NCBI RefSeq assembly: GCF_030445035.2
Contig: NC_080677.1
Span: forward strand, 1,240,001-1,304,000
Direction: 5' to 3'
From: Dasypus novemcinctus
Lineage: Eukaryota; Chordata; Mammalia; Cingulata; Dasypodidae
Length of the DNA stretch: 64,000 bases
The notes below the pieces were generated by a model. It saw only the letters and a program-made list of their open reading frames with translations. It made no database searches and was not told where the DNA came from. The translations under genes were made by a program, and so were the position numbers. This document shows positions 49,170 through 60,034 of the stretch, piece by piece; the first letter of the stretch is position 1, and each line of letters starts with the position of its first letter.

Positions 49170-49625
49170 ATTCTCTTGGGAAAAAAATTAGGATCAGAAA
49201 AAGGAAAGATAAGAAGAGAAAAAGAATTATAGTAATAATAATACAAAAAAAAAACACAGAAGAGGAACCATACTAGAGCTAGGAAACTAAATAAGTAATA
49301 TGAGTAATAAAATCATAAAAATACAAAGGAGTAAGAATAGAAAAAGATGGAATAGAAAAAATAAAAGAAGAAACAAAGCAGAGAGAAAAATAGAATTAAA
49401 AGTCCAGATGAGAAAAGAATAAAAGAAAAAGAGAGAGAAGAAAATAATGAAGACCAAACAAGAAGAGGTAGAGTGAAAGAAAACTACGTAAGTCAGAAGA
49501 TAGAAAGGTGAAGGAAAGAAAATAAATAATGTAGTTTGAAAAAAAATAAATAAAATAAAGAAAGGAGAAAAAGGAAGGGAAATGGCAACAAACAAGGAAC
49601 AAAACAGCAACAACAACAAAAAATA
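49170..49625 (+). repeat. Long purine-rich (A/G) tract in L1 5' region
   Basis: About 450 bases almost free of C and poor in T on the plus strand, dominated by aaaga, gaga and aaata runs. It explains the Phe/Leu/Ser-only minus frames (up to 114 codons), which should not be called genes. Confidence 0.85.
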
Positions 49626-49868
49626 ACCCAAGAGAAGCAGCCTTCTTTCTTAGGCCCTAGGGACCTTCTCAGGCTGCTGGTATGCATAAATTAATCACCC
49701 TGTGGCCTGCCCTCTGCAGGTGATATGCCCAGTTTTAGCAAATAAAATAAAGAAAAAAAAAATCAAAAAAATATAAAGGAAAACAACAGAATCTCAGTCT
49801 CTATGTCCCCTGTCACAAGGTGCTAGCTGTGCAGCTGATAACTCAGTAGAGCTCTCCTTGGATCCCTT

Positions 49869-49946
49869 CTCTTAGGAGTTACCAGAATTTGAATCAGGGA
49901 CCTTCTACATGCAAGGCAAGAATTCTTCCACTGAGCTACAACAGCT
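49869..49946 (-). mobile_element. Short tRNA-like SINE fragment (DAS-I type)
   Basis: Minus reading gives tagctcagtgga near the right and a decayed B-box complement (tttgaatcaggga near 49889). It lacks the DAS body. It lies inside the L1 5' UTR. Confidence 0.6.
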
Positions 49947-50537
49947 CTATAGCTAGATAGTCTTCTGAGAGCTTATGTGATGTTTCTGGCCTATTTCCCT
50001 CAGGTGAGTTGGAATTTTGATAGCTTTCAGGGTGGGGCTGGTCTGTTGTCTGTCTTCACCCTCCCCCCACCCAAGTTCCTCTCCCAGAGTGGCTGGGTGC
50101 TTCAGGCTGCCTGAGCAGATCCCCACTCCCCTTTCCCTGGGGCCACCTCAATGCTGGCTGGAATCCTCCCATAGGTTCAAAGGGGGCTCAGGTGGCCATC
50201 GCCACAGAAAGGAAACCACTGTCCACTCTTCACCAGACTCCTCTTCCTCCCGGAGGTGTTCCCTCACACTGGTGAGAGCCGGGGGTTCCACAGAGGGTAT
50301 CTGCCTTGAGTGGGGGGCTTTCATGCCCCGTTTCCAGCCACAGGGGTGAGAGCATACAGTTTTCCCTTCGTCTCTTTATCTCTCCGGACTGGTGCCTACT
50401 GCACAATGCTCTGCAGCCTCCTGCTCTGTAGATTCCCAAAGTAGCTTCCTTGAGGAAGTTTTTGCTCTTTCTCTGCAGTGTTTTGTGAGAAAGCTGAGCA
50501 ATGCCTACCTATATTGGTACCATTTTCTTGGAACTCC

Positions 50538-50592
50538 CATTTATGTTATTTCAAGCTACCAAGTTTGATAGCAATAGGAAATGAATACAAAT
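50538..50592 (+). repeat. MLT1-type LTR, 3' part
   Basis: This contains the tgttatttcaagctaccaag and gcaataggaaatgaatac end that is missing from the LTR at 43795-44150. Confidence 0.8.
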
Positions 50593-50721
50593 ACTATGAT
50601 AAAGTCCCCATTATACCCTCATTACAGATTAGAAAACTGACCCTAATCAAGCCACACAAGCCACGGCATTTAATACAAACTGCACTGCAGAGTCTGGGCT
50701 GAAGTGCAGATGTTCCCTTAT

Positions 50722-50804
50722 TTTTTTTAGGAGGTACTGGGTGATACAACAGGAACTCATAATGGGAAGCAGGCACTCAACAGCTTGAGCTATATCTGGC
50801 CCCT
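50722..50804 (-). mobile_element. Short DAS-I-like SINE, decayed
   Basis: A T-run followed by aggaggtactggg, with ctgggcc-type head complement ending agctatatctggcccctc. Same layout as the copy at 1550. Confidence 0.6.
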
Positions 50805-50969
50805 CAGATGTTTCCTATTCTCACACCTAACCTGGTGTCACTGCTTCAAAATAGACAGAAATAAAATAACTAAACTAAAAGCAATAAAAACTCATCCTGT
50901 AGAGACAAACATTGAGTGTGTATGTGTCTGTATGTGCTCACACACAGTAGGAATCAAATTGTTTCCATT

Positions 50970-51105
50970 CCTTTAAAGGCTGTCTTTGTAAGCTCCCTAG
51001 AGGCAAGGGTCCTACTTCTTTCATTCACTCTCACAGAGCCTGGCTCTTGATCATCCAACCACACAGCAGGTGTTTAACAAACACGGCTGATTGAATGAAA
51101 TAATC
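50970..51105 (+). repeat. L2 3' end fragment
   Basis: ctccctagaggcaagggtcc, gcctggctcttgatcatcca and gattgaatgaaataa follow the L2 3' end. Confidence 0.6.
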
Positions 51106-51239
51106 AATAAACCAAATTTAAATTTTGTATATTTTCACATGCTATAGTTTTGAGAAAGAATGATGTAGATAGATGCAAAATTAAAGAAAAAATTTAGACG
51201 AAAGAAAAATAAAGTATAAGTGGCATTATTTAGGCAAAA

Positions 51240-51845
51240 ATAATAGCTAACTTTTACTAAATGAGAGCAGGCATAGTTTTCTCTTTTGTAAACATTTTGT
51301 TACGTAAATTATTAAACATACACATAGTTAGAGGGCAGAGGATAATGAAGCCTCATGTCTTCTCACCAACCTTCAACAATTACAATTACTAGCTTCAACA
51401 ATTTTCAATTTCTTTTTCCATTTGTTTCCTTCCATTTATTTGTTCACATCACTTTTATTCCCTTTTCCCCTGAAATATTTTAAAGTAAATCCTAGATATC
51501 TTGTCACTTAATGTGTAAATGTTTATAAGTATATCTTACAGATAAGAACTTTAAAAAATCATAATAACACCATTATACAGCTTAAAATTTTCATAATTTT
51601 AACATATCATGAAGTTTTAATAGAAGTCCATGCTCAATCTTTCCTTGTTGCTTTATTCCTTTTCTTTCCAGTTAATCTGCTTAAAAAAGAATTCAAATAA
51701 GGTCCACACTTTACATTTGGTTGATTGTTTCTTAAGTCTCTTCTAATCTATATCAGTTCTCTTTTAGCTTCCAATAAAAAAAAATTTTTTTCTCTGTAGA
51801 ATTACCCATGTTCCATATTTAGCTGATTGCATTATGATCTTTTAA
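51240..51845 (-). mobile_element. Old L1ME-like 3' region (part 1)
   Basis: Antisense L1ME-type sequence (ttaatctgcttaaaaaaga, gtttcttaagtctcttctaatct). It stops at cattatgatcttttaa, where the 7-kb L1 begins, and resumes at 58847. Confidence 0.7.
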
Positions 51846-51864
51846 AAAAGTCAGTTTTATTGAT

Positions 51865-52440
51865 ACATATTAATAAAATATAGAATTCATCGAAAGTGTA
51901 CAATCAACGGTATTTGGTATAATCACATAGTTGTGTATTCATCAATTCAATCATTATTAGAATATTTTCATTATTCCAATATTAATGGTAATAATAAACA
52001 AAAAAAACCCAGACAAATAAAAACTGTACCCCTTAATATTTACCTCGCAATCTCTTTAAGCTTCCCCTGGCATACCTAGCTGCTATTTCATTTCTGTCTC
52101 TCTAATTTACATTGTATATTCATATTTTTCTTCTATGTATTTTTTTTCAAGTTTATTAACATATTAATAAAGCATAAATCCATCCAAAAAATGCTGTCAA
52201 TGATATTTGGTGTATTAAAATGTTTGTGCATTTATCACTCCAATCACTCCTAGAGCACATTCATTATTCCAAGAATAATAATAAACAAAAAACAAACAAA
52301 TGAAACTTATCACCTCTCAATCTCTCTATGCCTTGTCTGGAATACATATCTGCTATGCTTTTTCTTCTCTCTAGTATATTTGTCTTTATATTTTATAAAA
52401 ACAATTTTTTATATGCAGTATCACCCATGTTTGTGTTTTA
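51865..52440 (-). repeat. 294-bp tandem duplication in L1 3' UTR
   Basis: acatattaataaa recurs at 51865 and 52159. The following blocks match in order: ggtatttggt/gatatttggtgt, attcattattcc twice, aataataataaacaaaaaa twice, ctcgcaatctcttt/ctctcaatctctc, cctggcatacctagctgctat/tctggaatacatatctgctat. Confidence 0.85.
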
Positions 52441-54005
52441 AATGAGGTTTTACTATCATATACAGTCCCATGCTACGTTTTTAGCTTTCCTTCTATAATA
52501 TATATGATCTTAGACTTTACTTTTCAGCAACTGTCACACTCATATAATAATAATGCTATTTACAAACACCATGATATGCTTTAACCATTTCTATTCATTT
52601 CCACTTACAAACAACCTTTTTAAAAAACAATTCTGCACAGATTAACCTTCAGCTTTCTATTCTCTACTCTCATTCTATTTTCTAGTGACCTATATTCTAA
52701 TTACTAACTCCATGAGTTCACACAGTATATTTAATTCATAATTGTGCAATCATACAGTATTTTTCCTTTTGTATCTGGCTTGCTTCACTTAACATAATGT
52801 CAGGTTCATCCATGTTGTCATATGCTTCATGATTTCATTTCTTCTTATTGCTGCATTACATTTTACCATGTGTATACACCACAATTTGTTTATCCATTCA
52901 TCAGTTGAGGGACACCTGCATTGTTTCAAGCTTTTGGCAATCGTGAAAAATGCTGCTGTGAACATCGATGTGCAGATGTCTGTTCGTGTCTCTGTTCTCA
53001 GTTCTTCTGGGTATATATCTAGCAATGGTATTGCTGGGTCACATGGCAATTCTATTTTCAGCTTCCTTAGGAACTGCTAGACAGTCCTCCACAGTGGCTG
53101 TGCCATTCTACATTCCCACCAACAGTGAATAAGCATTTCTATCTCTCCATGTCCTCTCCAACATTTACAGTTTTTCAACTTTTTAATAGAGGCCAGTCTA
53201 ACAGATAAGAAATGATATCTCATTGTAGTTTTGATTTACATTTCCCTAATTGTTAGTGATGTGGAACATTATTTCATGTATTTCTTCACCATTTGTATTT
53301 CTTCTGTGGACAATTATCTTTTCAAGTCTTTTGCTATTCTTTAATTGGATAGTTTGCCTTTTTATTATTGAGTTGTATGATTTTTGTATTACTATATCAC
53401 AGATATTAAACCCTTCTCAGATACGTGATTGCCAAATATTTTTTCTCATTGAGTTGATTGCCATTTCACCCTTCTGACAAAGTCCTCTGAGGTGCAAAAG
53501 TGTTTAATTTTGAGGAGGTCCCATTTATCTCTATTTTTCTTTTCTTTCTTGTGCTTTGGGTGCAAGGTTTAAGAAGTTACCACTCACCATAGATCTTGAA
53601 GATGTTTTCCTACATTTTCTTCTAGTTTTATGGTTGTAACTTTTATATTTAGGTCCTTGATCTATTTTGAGTTAATTTTTGTATAAGGTGTGAGATAGGG
53701 GTCTTCTTTCTTTCTTTTGGATATGGAGGATGGATATTCAGTTCTCCCAGCACTATTTGTTGATATACTCTTCTGGCTCAGCTGTGAGGGCTTGATTACC
53801 TTGTCAAAAATCCCTTGACCACAGATGTGAGGGTCTATTTCTGAGTTCTCAATTTGGTCCATTGGTCAATGTGTCTGTGTTTATGCCAGTACCATGCTGT
53901 TTTTTACCACCTAGCTTGGTAAAATATTTTAAAGTCCAGAAGTGAGAGCCCTCCAATTTTGTTCTTCTTTTTTAAGATCTTTTTTGGCTATTTGGGAACA
54001 CTTAT

Positions 54006-54275
54006 GCTTCCAATTAAATTTTTATTTATTTATTTTTTAAAAATTACATTAAAAAAATATGAGGTCCCATTCAACCCCACCGCCCCCACCCCCCACTCCC
54101 CCCACAGCAACACTCTCTCCCATCATCGTGACACATCCATTGCACCTGGTAAGTACATCTCTGAGCATCACTGCACCCCATAGTGAATGGTCCACATCAT
54201 AGTCCACACTCTCCCACGTTTCATCCAGTGGACCCTGGGGGGATCTACAATGTCCCGTAGCTTCCAATTAAATTT
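54006..54275 (-). mobile_element. 238-bp L1 tail with exact 16-bp target duplication
   Basis: The insert 54022-54259 is flanked by identical gcttccaattaaattt copies (54006-54021 and 54260-54275). The content is the co-terminal xenarthran L1 3' end (A tail complement, then tatgaggtcccattcaacccc). A perfect 16-bp duplication argues for a young insertion into the older L1. Confidence 0.95.
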
Positions 54276-54451
54276 GGTTACTGATTTTTCCACTTCTGCA
54301 ATAAAAGGCTGTTGGGATTTTCATTGGGATTGCATTCAATCTGTAAATCAATTTGGGTAGAAAGGACATCTTAATGGTATTTGGTTTTCCAATCCATGAA
54401 AATGGAATGTCCTTCCATTTGGCCTGCTTCAGTTTCTTTTAGCATTGATTT

Positions 54452-54796
54452 TTAGTTTTCTGAATTTAGGTCCTTTATGTCTTTGATTAACTTTATTCCT
54501 AAATATTTGATTGTTTTCATTGCTATCATAAATGGAATTTTTTTTCTGATTTCCTCCACAGATTGTATATCAGTAATGTATTGAAATACTATTGATTTTC
54601 TTGTATTAATCTCATAGCCTGTCAATTTACTGAACTTGCTTATTATTTCTAATAGCTTTGTTGTGGGTTTTCCAGGAGATTCTAGATATAAGATCTTATC
54701 TCCAGCAAATAGAGAAAGTTTTACTTCTTCCTTTCCTATTTTGGTACCTTTTATTTCTTTATCACCCCTAATACCTCTAGCTAGAACTTCTAGCAC
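54452..54796 (-). pseudogene. L1 reverse transcriptase palm fragment with mutated active site
   Basis: A 114-codon minus frame beginning MLEVLARGIRGDKEIKG. The RT active-site box normally reads F/YADD; here it is FAGD, with the first Asp replaced by Gly (codon gga, 54701-54703). Loss of that metal-binding Asp would abolish polymerisation (family knowledge). Confidence 0.88.
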
Positions 54797-56569
54797 AATA
54801 TTGAATAACAGTGGTGACAGTGGGCTTGTCTTGTTCCTACTCTCAGCAGGAAAGTTTTCATAGGTTTTTCATACATGCACTTTATCATATTGAGAAAGCT
54901 TCCTTCTATTGCTGTCTTTTAGAGTGGTTTTATCAAGAAAGTGTGCTGAATTTTATCAAATGCCTTTTCTGCATTAATTAAGAGGATCATCTGATTTTTC
55001 TTCTTCAACGTATCAAATGTGCTTTATTACAATAATTGATTTTCTTGTGTTGCACCACCCTTGCATACCTGGGATAAAACCCATTTGATCATCATGTATA
55101 ATTCTTTTAAAGTGCTTTGGATTCTGCTGGCAAGTATTTTGTTAAAGATTTTTGCATCTATATTCATTAGAGATATTGGTCTGTAATTTTCTTTTTAGTG
55201 TATTTATCTGATTTTGGTATTAGGGTGATTTTGGCTTCATAGACTATGTTTGGTAGCATTCTTTCCTGTTCAATTTTTTGGAAGAGCTTGAGGAAGATTG
55301 GCATTAGATCATCATTGAATGATTGGTAAAATTCACCTGTGAAGCCATCTGGTCCTGGGATTTTCATCTTTGGAAGGCCTTTGATAACTGTTTCAATCTC
55401 TTGACTTGTGTTTGGTTTGTTGAGGTCTTTTATTTCTTCTTGGGTCAGTGTATGTGGTTTGTGTGTTTATAGAAATTTGCCCATTTCCTGTACATTGTCT
55501 AGTTTTCTTGGCATACAGTTGTTTATAGAATCCACTTATGATCTCTCTCATTTCTGCAGGATCAGTGGTAATGTCCCCCTCTTGTTTCTAATTTTGTTTA
55601 TTTGCATCTTCTCTCTTTTTTTCTTTGTCAGTCTAGCTAAGGGTTTGTCAATTTTGTTGATCTTCTTAAAGAACCAAGTTTTGGTTTTGTTGATTCTATT
55701 TTTTTGTTGTTGTTCTTGATTTCATTTATTTATGCTCTGATCTTTAAATATCTTTCCTTCAACTAGGTTTGGAATTAGTTTGCTGTTCTTTTTCTAGTTC
55801 TTCCATGTTTGCAATTAGATCTTCAATTTAGCTCTTTTTTTTTTTTTTTAATATAAGCACTGTGGGCTATAAATTTCCTTTATAGCCCTTTGCAGGGTCC
55901 CATATATTTGCTATGTTATGTTCTCATTTTCATTCATCTCAAGATATTGGCTAAATTCTCTTACAATTTCCTCTTTGACCCATTGATTATTTAAGAGTGT
56001 GTTGTTTAATTTCCATGTATTTATGCACTTTCTCTTTTTCCATACATTATTGATTTCCAACTTCATGCCATTATGATCAGAGAATTGTTTTGTTTAATTT
56101 CAATCTTTTAAAATTTCTTGAACCTTGCCTTGTGACCCAACTTATGGCCTACCTTGGATAAGGATTCATGAGCACTTGAAAAAAATGTATATCCTGCTAT
56201 TTTGGGGTGCAATGCTCTGTAAATGTCTGTTAGGTCTAGTTCATTTGTCATATTTTTCAACCTCTCTGTTTATTTATCCTCTATCCAGATGTTCTTCCCA
56301 ATGCTGAGAGTGATGTATTGAAGTCTCCAACTATCATTGTTAAGACATCTGTTAACTCCCTTCAGCTTTGCTAGTATATATTGTGGGGCATTCAGTGCAT
56401 AAATATTTAGAATAGCCATTTCTTTTTGTTATATTGCCTCTTTTATTAATATATAATGACCTTCTTCATCCCTTATAACAGTTTTGTATTTGAAATCTAT
56501 TTTGTCCAATACCCCAGCTCTTTCTTGGTTACATTTGCATGGAATATCTCTTTCCAGCCTTTCACTTTT

Positions 56570-56892
56570 TTTCAGATGTGTTTATTCATTTATTTCCCCC
56601 CTTCCCCTCCTCCCACCCTGCTGTTTTTGCTGTCTGTGTTGTCTTCTCTTCTCATTTTCTCTCCTCTATAATTCACCAGGGTTCAACCCTGGAGACCTCT
56701 GATGGGGAGAGAGGTTCCCTGTCAATTGCGCCACCTCAGTTCCTGGTTTCTGTTGCACTTCACCTTTACTCTTCCCCTTGTCTCTCTTTTTTTGATGTGT
56801 CATCATCTTGCTGCATGACACTTGCACGGGATGCTGACTCACCACGCAGGCACTCGTGAAGGCACTGGCTCACCATGTGGGCACTCGCATGG
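56570..56892 (-). mobile_element. DAS-related SINE with body before tRNA head (permuted/dimeric)
   Basis: It is flanked by ccagcctttcactttt (56554-56569) and ccagtctttcactttt (56893-56908). Reading the minus strand: a DAS-body-like part with gcagcaagatgatg comes first, then an internal tRNA-like module (A-box-like tggcgcaattg near 56730, B-box ggttgaaccc near 56685), then a second tail with agacagcaaaaacagcaggg and aaataaatgaataaa. The B-box lies in an inverted repeat with 8-bp arms (56676-56692). Confidence 0.7.
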
Positions 56893-57489
56893 CCAGTCTT
56901 TCACTTTTAACCTTGTTGTGTCCTTATTTTTGAAGTGGGTCTCTTTCAAACAACATATAGAAGGCTCATATTATTTTATATCTTCTATCTGTCTATGCCT
57001 TTTGATTGGAGAGTTCAGTCCATTAACATTCAATGTTATTATTGTAAAGACATTACTTACTTCATCCATTTTGCCCTTCAGCCTTCTGTTGTTATATCTT
57101 TCTATTGTCTGTGTTCTTATCTTTTAGTTTACTCTTCTAGCAATCTTCACTTCTAAATTTTCCTCCAAATCTCTAACCCTTGTTTTTTTCCTTTCATACA
57201 CTCCCTTTAGTATCTCTTGTAATTCTGGTCTTTTGGTAATAGATTCTATCAGTTTTTGTTTGCCTGTGACTATTTTAAACTCACCCTCATTTTTGAAGGA
57301 GTTTTGTCAGATACAGAATTCTTGGCTGGCAGTTTTTCTTTCAGTACCTTGAATACATCATACCACTTTCTTCTTGTTTCCATGGTTTCTGATAAAAGTC
57401 AGCACTTAATCTTATTGAGTTTCCCTAGTATGTGGTGCTTTGTTTTTCTCTTGCTACTTTCAGAATCTTCTCTTTATCTGTGATACTTG

Positions 57490-57693
57490 TCATTCTGAAT
57501 AGTGTCTTGGGGTAGGTCTATTCACATTTATTCTCTTTAGGGCATGTTGTCCTTCTTGGATATTGCTATTTATATCCTTCATAAGGTTTGGGACATTTTC
57601 AGTCATTATTTCCTCAAATATTCTTTCTTCCCATTTTCCATTCTTTTTTCCTTCTGGGACACCAATAATGTGAATTGTGTGTTTCATTGTCAT
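57490..57693 (-). pseudogene. L1 ORF1 remnant (RRM part)
   Basis: A 67-codon minus frame with IHIIGVPEGKKNGKWEERIF, then EEIMTENVPNLMKDIN and RPTPRHY, in the order expected for ORF1p. The coiled-coil half is interrupted by the short L1 tail at 57862. Confidence 0.82.
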
Positions 57694-57861
57694 TCAGCTC
57701 CCTGAGAGTCTGTTACATTTTTTTTCCCCCATTCTCTTCTCTTTCTGTTTTCCTGTCTTCTCTTGTTCAGATGTTCTATGTCTGACATCATCAATTGCAT
57801 CTTCAAGCAATTCAAATCCACTCTTATGTTCCTCTAATGTATTTTTTTCTTTTTTGTCTTT

Positions 57862-57929
57862 ATTTTTTTTTTAATATTACATTAAAAAAATATGAGGTCC
57901 CCATATACCACCCAGACCCCTCACCTTCA
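57862..57929 (-). mobile_element. 68-bp L1 tail insertion
   Basis: The shortest of the co-terminal L1 tails: T-run, taatattacattaaaaaaat, atgaggtccccatata. The candidate duplication tgtcttt is at 57855-57861 and 57930-57936. Confidence 0.7.
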
Positions 57930-58846
57930 TGTCTTTCATAAGGTCTGTTTCTTTCCTTTGTAGACTTCCAAATTGTTCTTTATGCTTTCCCAGTGTATCC
58001 TTAATGTACTTTGTTTATTTAGTCATATTTTCTTTAAATTCTTTGAAGCAATTTAGAAGAGTTGTGTGATTATTATTGAATCATTATCTGTTTGGATATA
58101 GAACATCTCTTCCTGTTTCCTAGTGTGGCTTTTGATTTTTTGTTAATGTCTAGATATCTAAATGTGTTGGTGAATTTACTTTGATGACCAATTTTTCTAT
58201 TCTGCCTATTGTTTTTCTTTTTTTCACAGCTCTTCTTTGATATTTGTTTCAACTTATTCTAAGGCTTAAAATTGCCTGACTTAAGTTTACAAAATTGGTC
58301 CAGGGGCACACTAGTGAGGTACAGAATTTCACCTACGGGTTGGATACAGAGAGCAGAGAACAATTTTTGATCACGCAATTTCCAGACCAGCCAGCAGATG
58401 GTGCCCATCAGTGCATTTTTCCACAGAGGTGCTTTCCTGTGTTCCTGTATTGAATCTCCAGATTGGAGATTCAAAGCAGCCTCTGCTGGTCAAATTCACT
58501 GAAGAAAAGTCCTTTGACTTCCCCTTCCTTTTCCCTTGAAAATGCCTTACAGTGAGGAATGTGTCCCCTCAGTGGGCTGCAGTGAGCCAGGGGTTTTACC
58601 CCATCTTGATATCTTGTGGGTGGGGGAGGGAGTCCTTCCCAGCTATCACAAGGGCTTAGTAACTCATGTTTGTCTTTCAGCTTCTTCATTTCTCTGTCCC
58701 TCAACCTTCTGGGAGTTGCAAATCACTGTCCTGGTCTGCTGACCCACAAAGCAGGTCTCTTGGGCAGTGTTTGTCCCTTTCTCCATTGTTTTTGTGAGAA
58801 CATTCAGCTCTGCCTGTTATTCAATCACCATCTTCCCACAATTCCC

Positions 58847-59421
58847 TATGGTGTCTTTTAATGTAAGCCTTTATCCTCTCTACTTCCTATAAACTGATAG
58901 TTTAAATCTAGAGGTTTGGCTTGATTCAGATTAATTCCTTTGACAGGGGTTGTGAAATAACTCTCTTAAGAGGCATGTATGGCTGTTATTCTACTTTTGG
59001 GTAAGTGGATTCAGATATATCAGTCTGATCCATCTTTATCCATCCTTGTGTCCCATCATTCATTGATGATTGTTGCTCTGGTATATTATATCATTAGGGA
59101 GTATAAAACAGTGATTTTCTAAATGTACCATTCCTTCTGCATTTATTAGATGGACTCTCTCCTTTTATAAATAATTTCATTATCTATGGGAAAGGCAAGT
59201 TAAATGTTTATTTTTCTCATTTTTAATCAATTATTAAAATAAGGAATTAATGCTCTATCAGCTTTCAAAGGTGACCAATGGATTTTTTAGTACCTTTATA
59301 AAACACAAAGATTTAAAAAGTATATATGATGCATTTGAATTCATTGAATTCATTGAAATCATTCTTCTTTATAATTCTGGAATTTTTACTTCTTTGACTA
59401 GTGGGAATCACTGTAAATCAG
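58847..59421 (-). mobile_element. Old L1ME-like 3' region (part 2)
   Basis: It continues from 51845: aactgatagtttaaatctagagg, gtctgatccatctttatccatc, cattccttctgcatttattag. Broken again by the solo LTR. Confidence 0.72.
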
Positions 59422-60034
59422 TATATTAGTCAGCCAAAGGGGTGCTGAGGCAAAATACCTGAAATCTATTGGCTTTTATAAAGGGTATTTATTTGGGGTA
59501 GAAGCTTACAGTTACCAGGCCATAAAGCATAAGTTACTTCTCTCACCAAAATCTGTTCCCACATGTTGAAGCAAGATGGCTGCCGGTATCTGTGAGCATT
59601 CAGGCTTTCTGGGTTCCTCTCTTACTGGGGCTTTGTTTCTCTCTGACTTCAGCTGCTGTGCTCTCTCCACAAGGCCAGCTATAGACTCTCAGCTGAATGG
59701 CTTGTCTCTCTTCCTGGGGCCTCAGCTGTGTCTAATGGAACCTTCTCTCCTTCCTCACGTATCTACTTTGTATGTTTACTTCTAGGGTGCCAGGATCAAA
59801 ACCCTCACTTCCCTTCTCTGCAGTGCAGTTTCTCTGTGAGTTTCTACCCACCAAGGGGGCAGGGATTCAGTGTCCTACTGATGTGGCCCAATCAAAGCCT
59901 TAATTATTATTTAATCAGGTAATAGTGAAACCTCTGAATCCAATATAATCTAATATGTTCAAAGGGACAGACCAGTTCACAAACAGAACCCAATATGTAG
60001 TTTTGGAATTCATAAACAATATCAAACTGCTACA
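59422..60034 (-). repeat. MaLR-like solo LTR, complete
   Basis: It runs from tatattagtcagccaaaggg (decayed LTR end) to caaactgctaca (LTR start), and matches the LTR at 5074 along its length in reverse. No interior is present, so it probably formed by LTR-LTR recombination. I could not match a 5-bp duplication. Confidence 0.88.

Larger units (their letters stand above)
44151..50537 (-). mobile_element. Antisense L1 inserted in MLT1 LTR, internally rearranged
   Basis: From left: long L1 3' UTR (44151-45624, a diverged relative of the tail at 32944-33825), an LTR-element fragment (45625-47085), ORF2 endonuclease only (about 47086-48080), ORF1 (about 48140-49000), a purine-rich tract and GC-rich 5' UTR (49000-50537). 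The reverse transcriptase and C-terminal ORF2 are absent. The LTR fragment also lacks its 3' half, so one deletion probably removed both. The element ends fit the catttatg duplication. Confidence 0.8.
51846..58844 (-). mobile_element. Near full-length L1, antisense, inactive, with three nested insertions
   Basis: About 7.0 kb. From left: 3' UTR (51846-52790), ORF2 (about 52790-57060), ORF1 (about 57080-58000) and 5' UTR (to 58844, minus start gggaattgtgggaagatgg). Flanks ttatgatcttttaa (51832-51845) and tatggtgtcttttaa (58847-58861) are the target duplication. ORF2 survives as disconnected pieces: minus 53049-52789 C-terminus (CDPAIPLLDIYPEE), 54796-54452 RT palm, 55367-55167 RT fingers (KIPGPDGFTGEFYQSF). 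Later insertions: L1 tail at 54022-54259, SINE at 56570-56892, L1 tail at 57862-57929. Confidence 0.88.

Noticed and set aside
49287..49687. Hydrophobic Phe/Leu-rich minus frames resembling membrane proteins
   Set aside because: They are translations of a pyrimidine-rich strand of a low-complexity tract.
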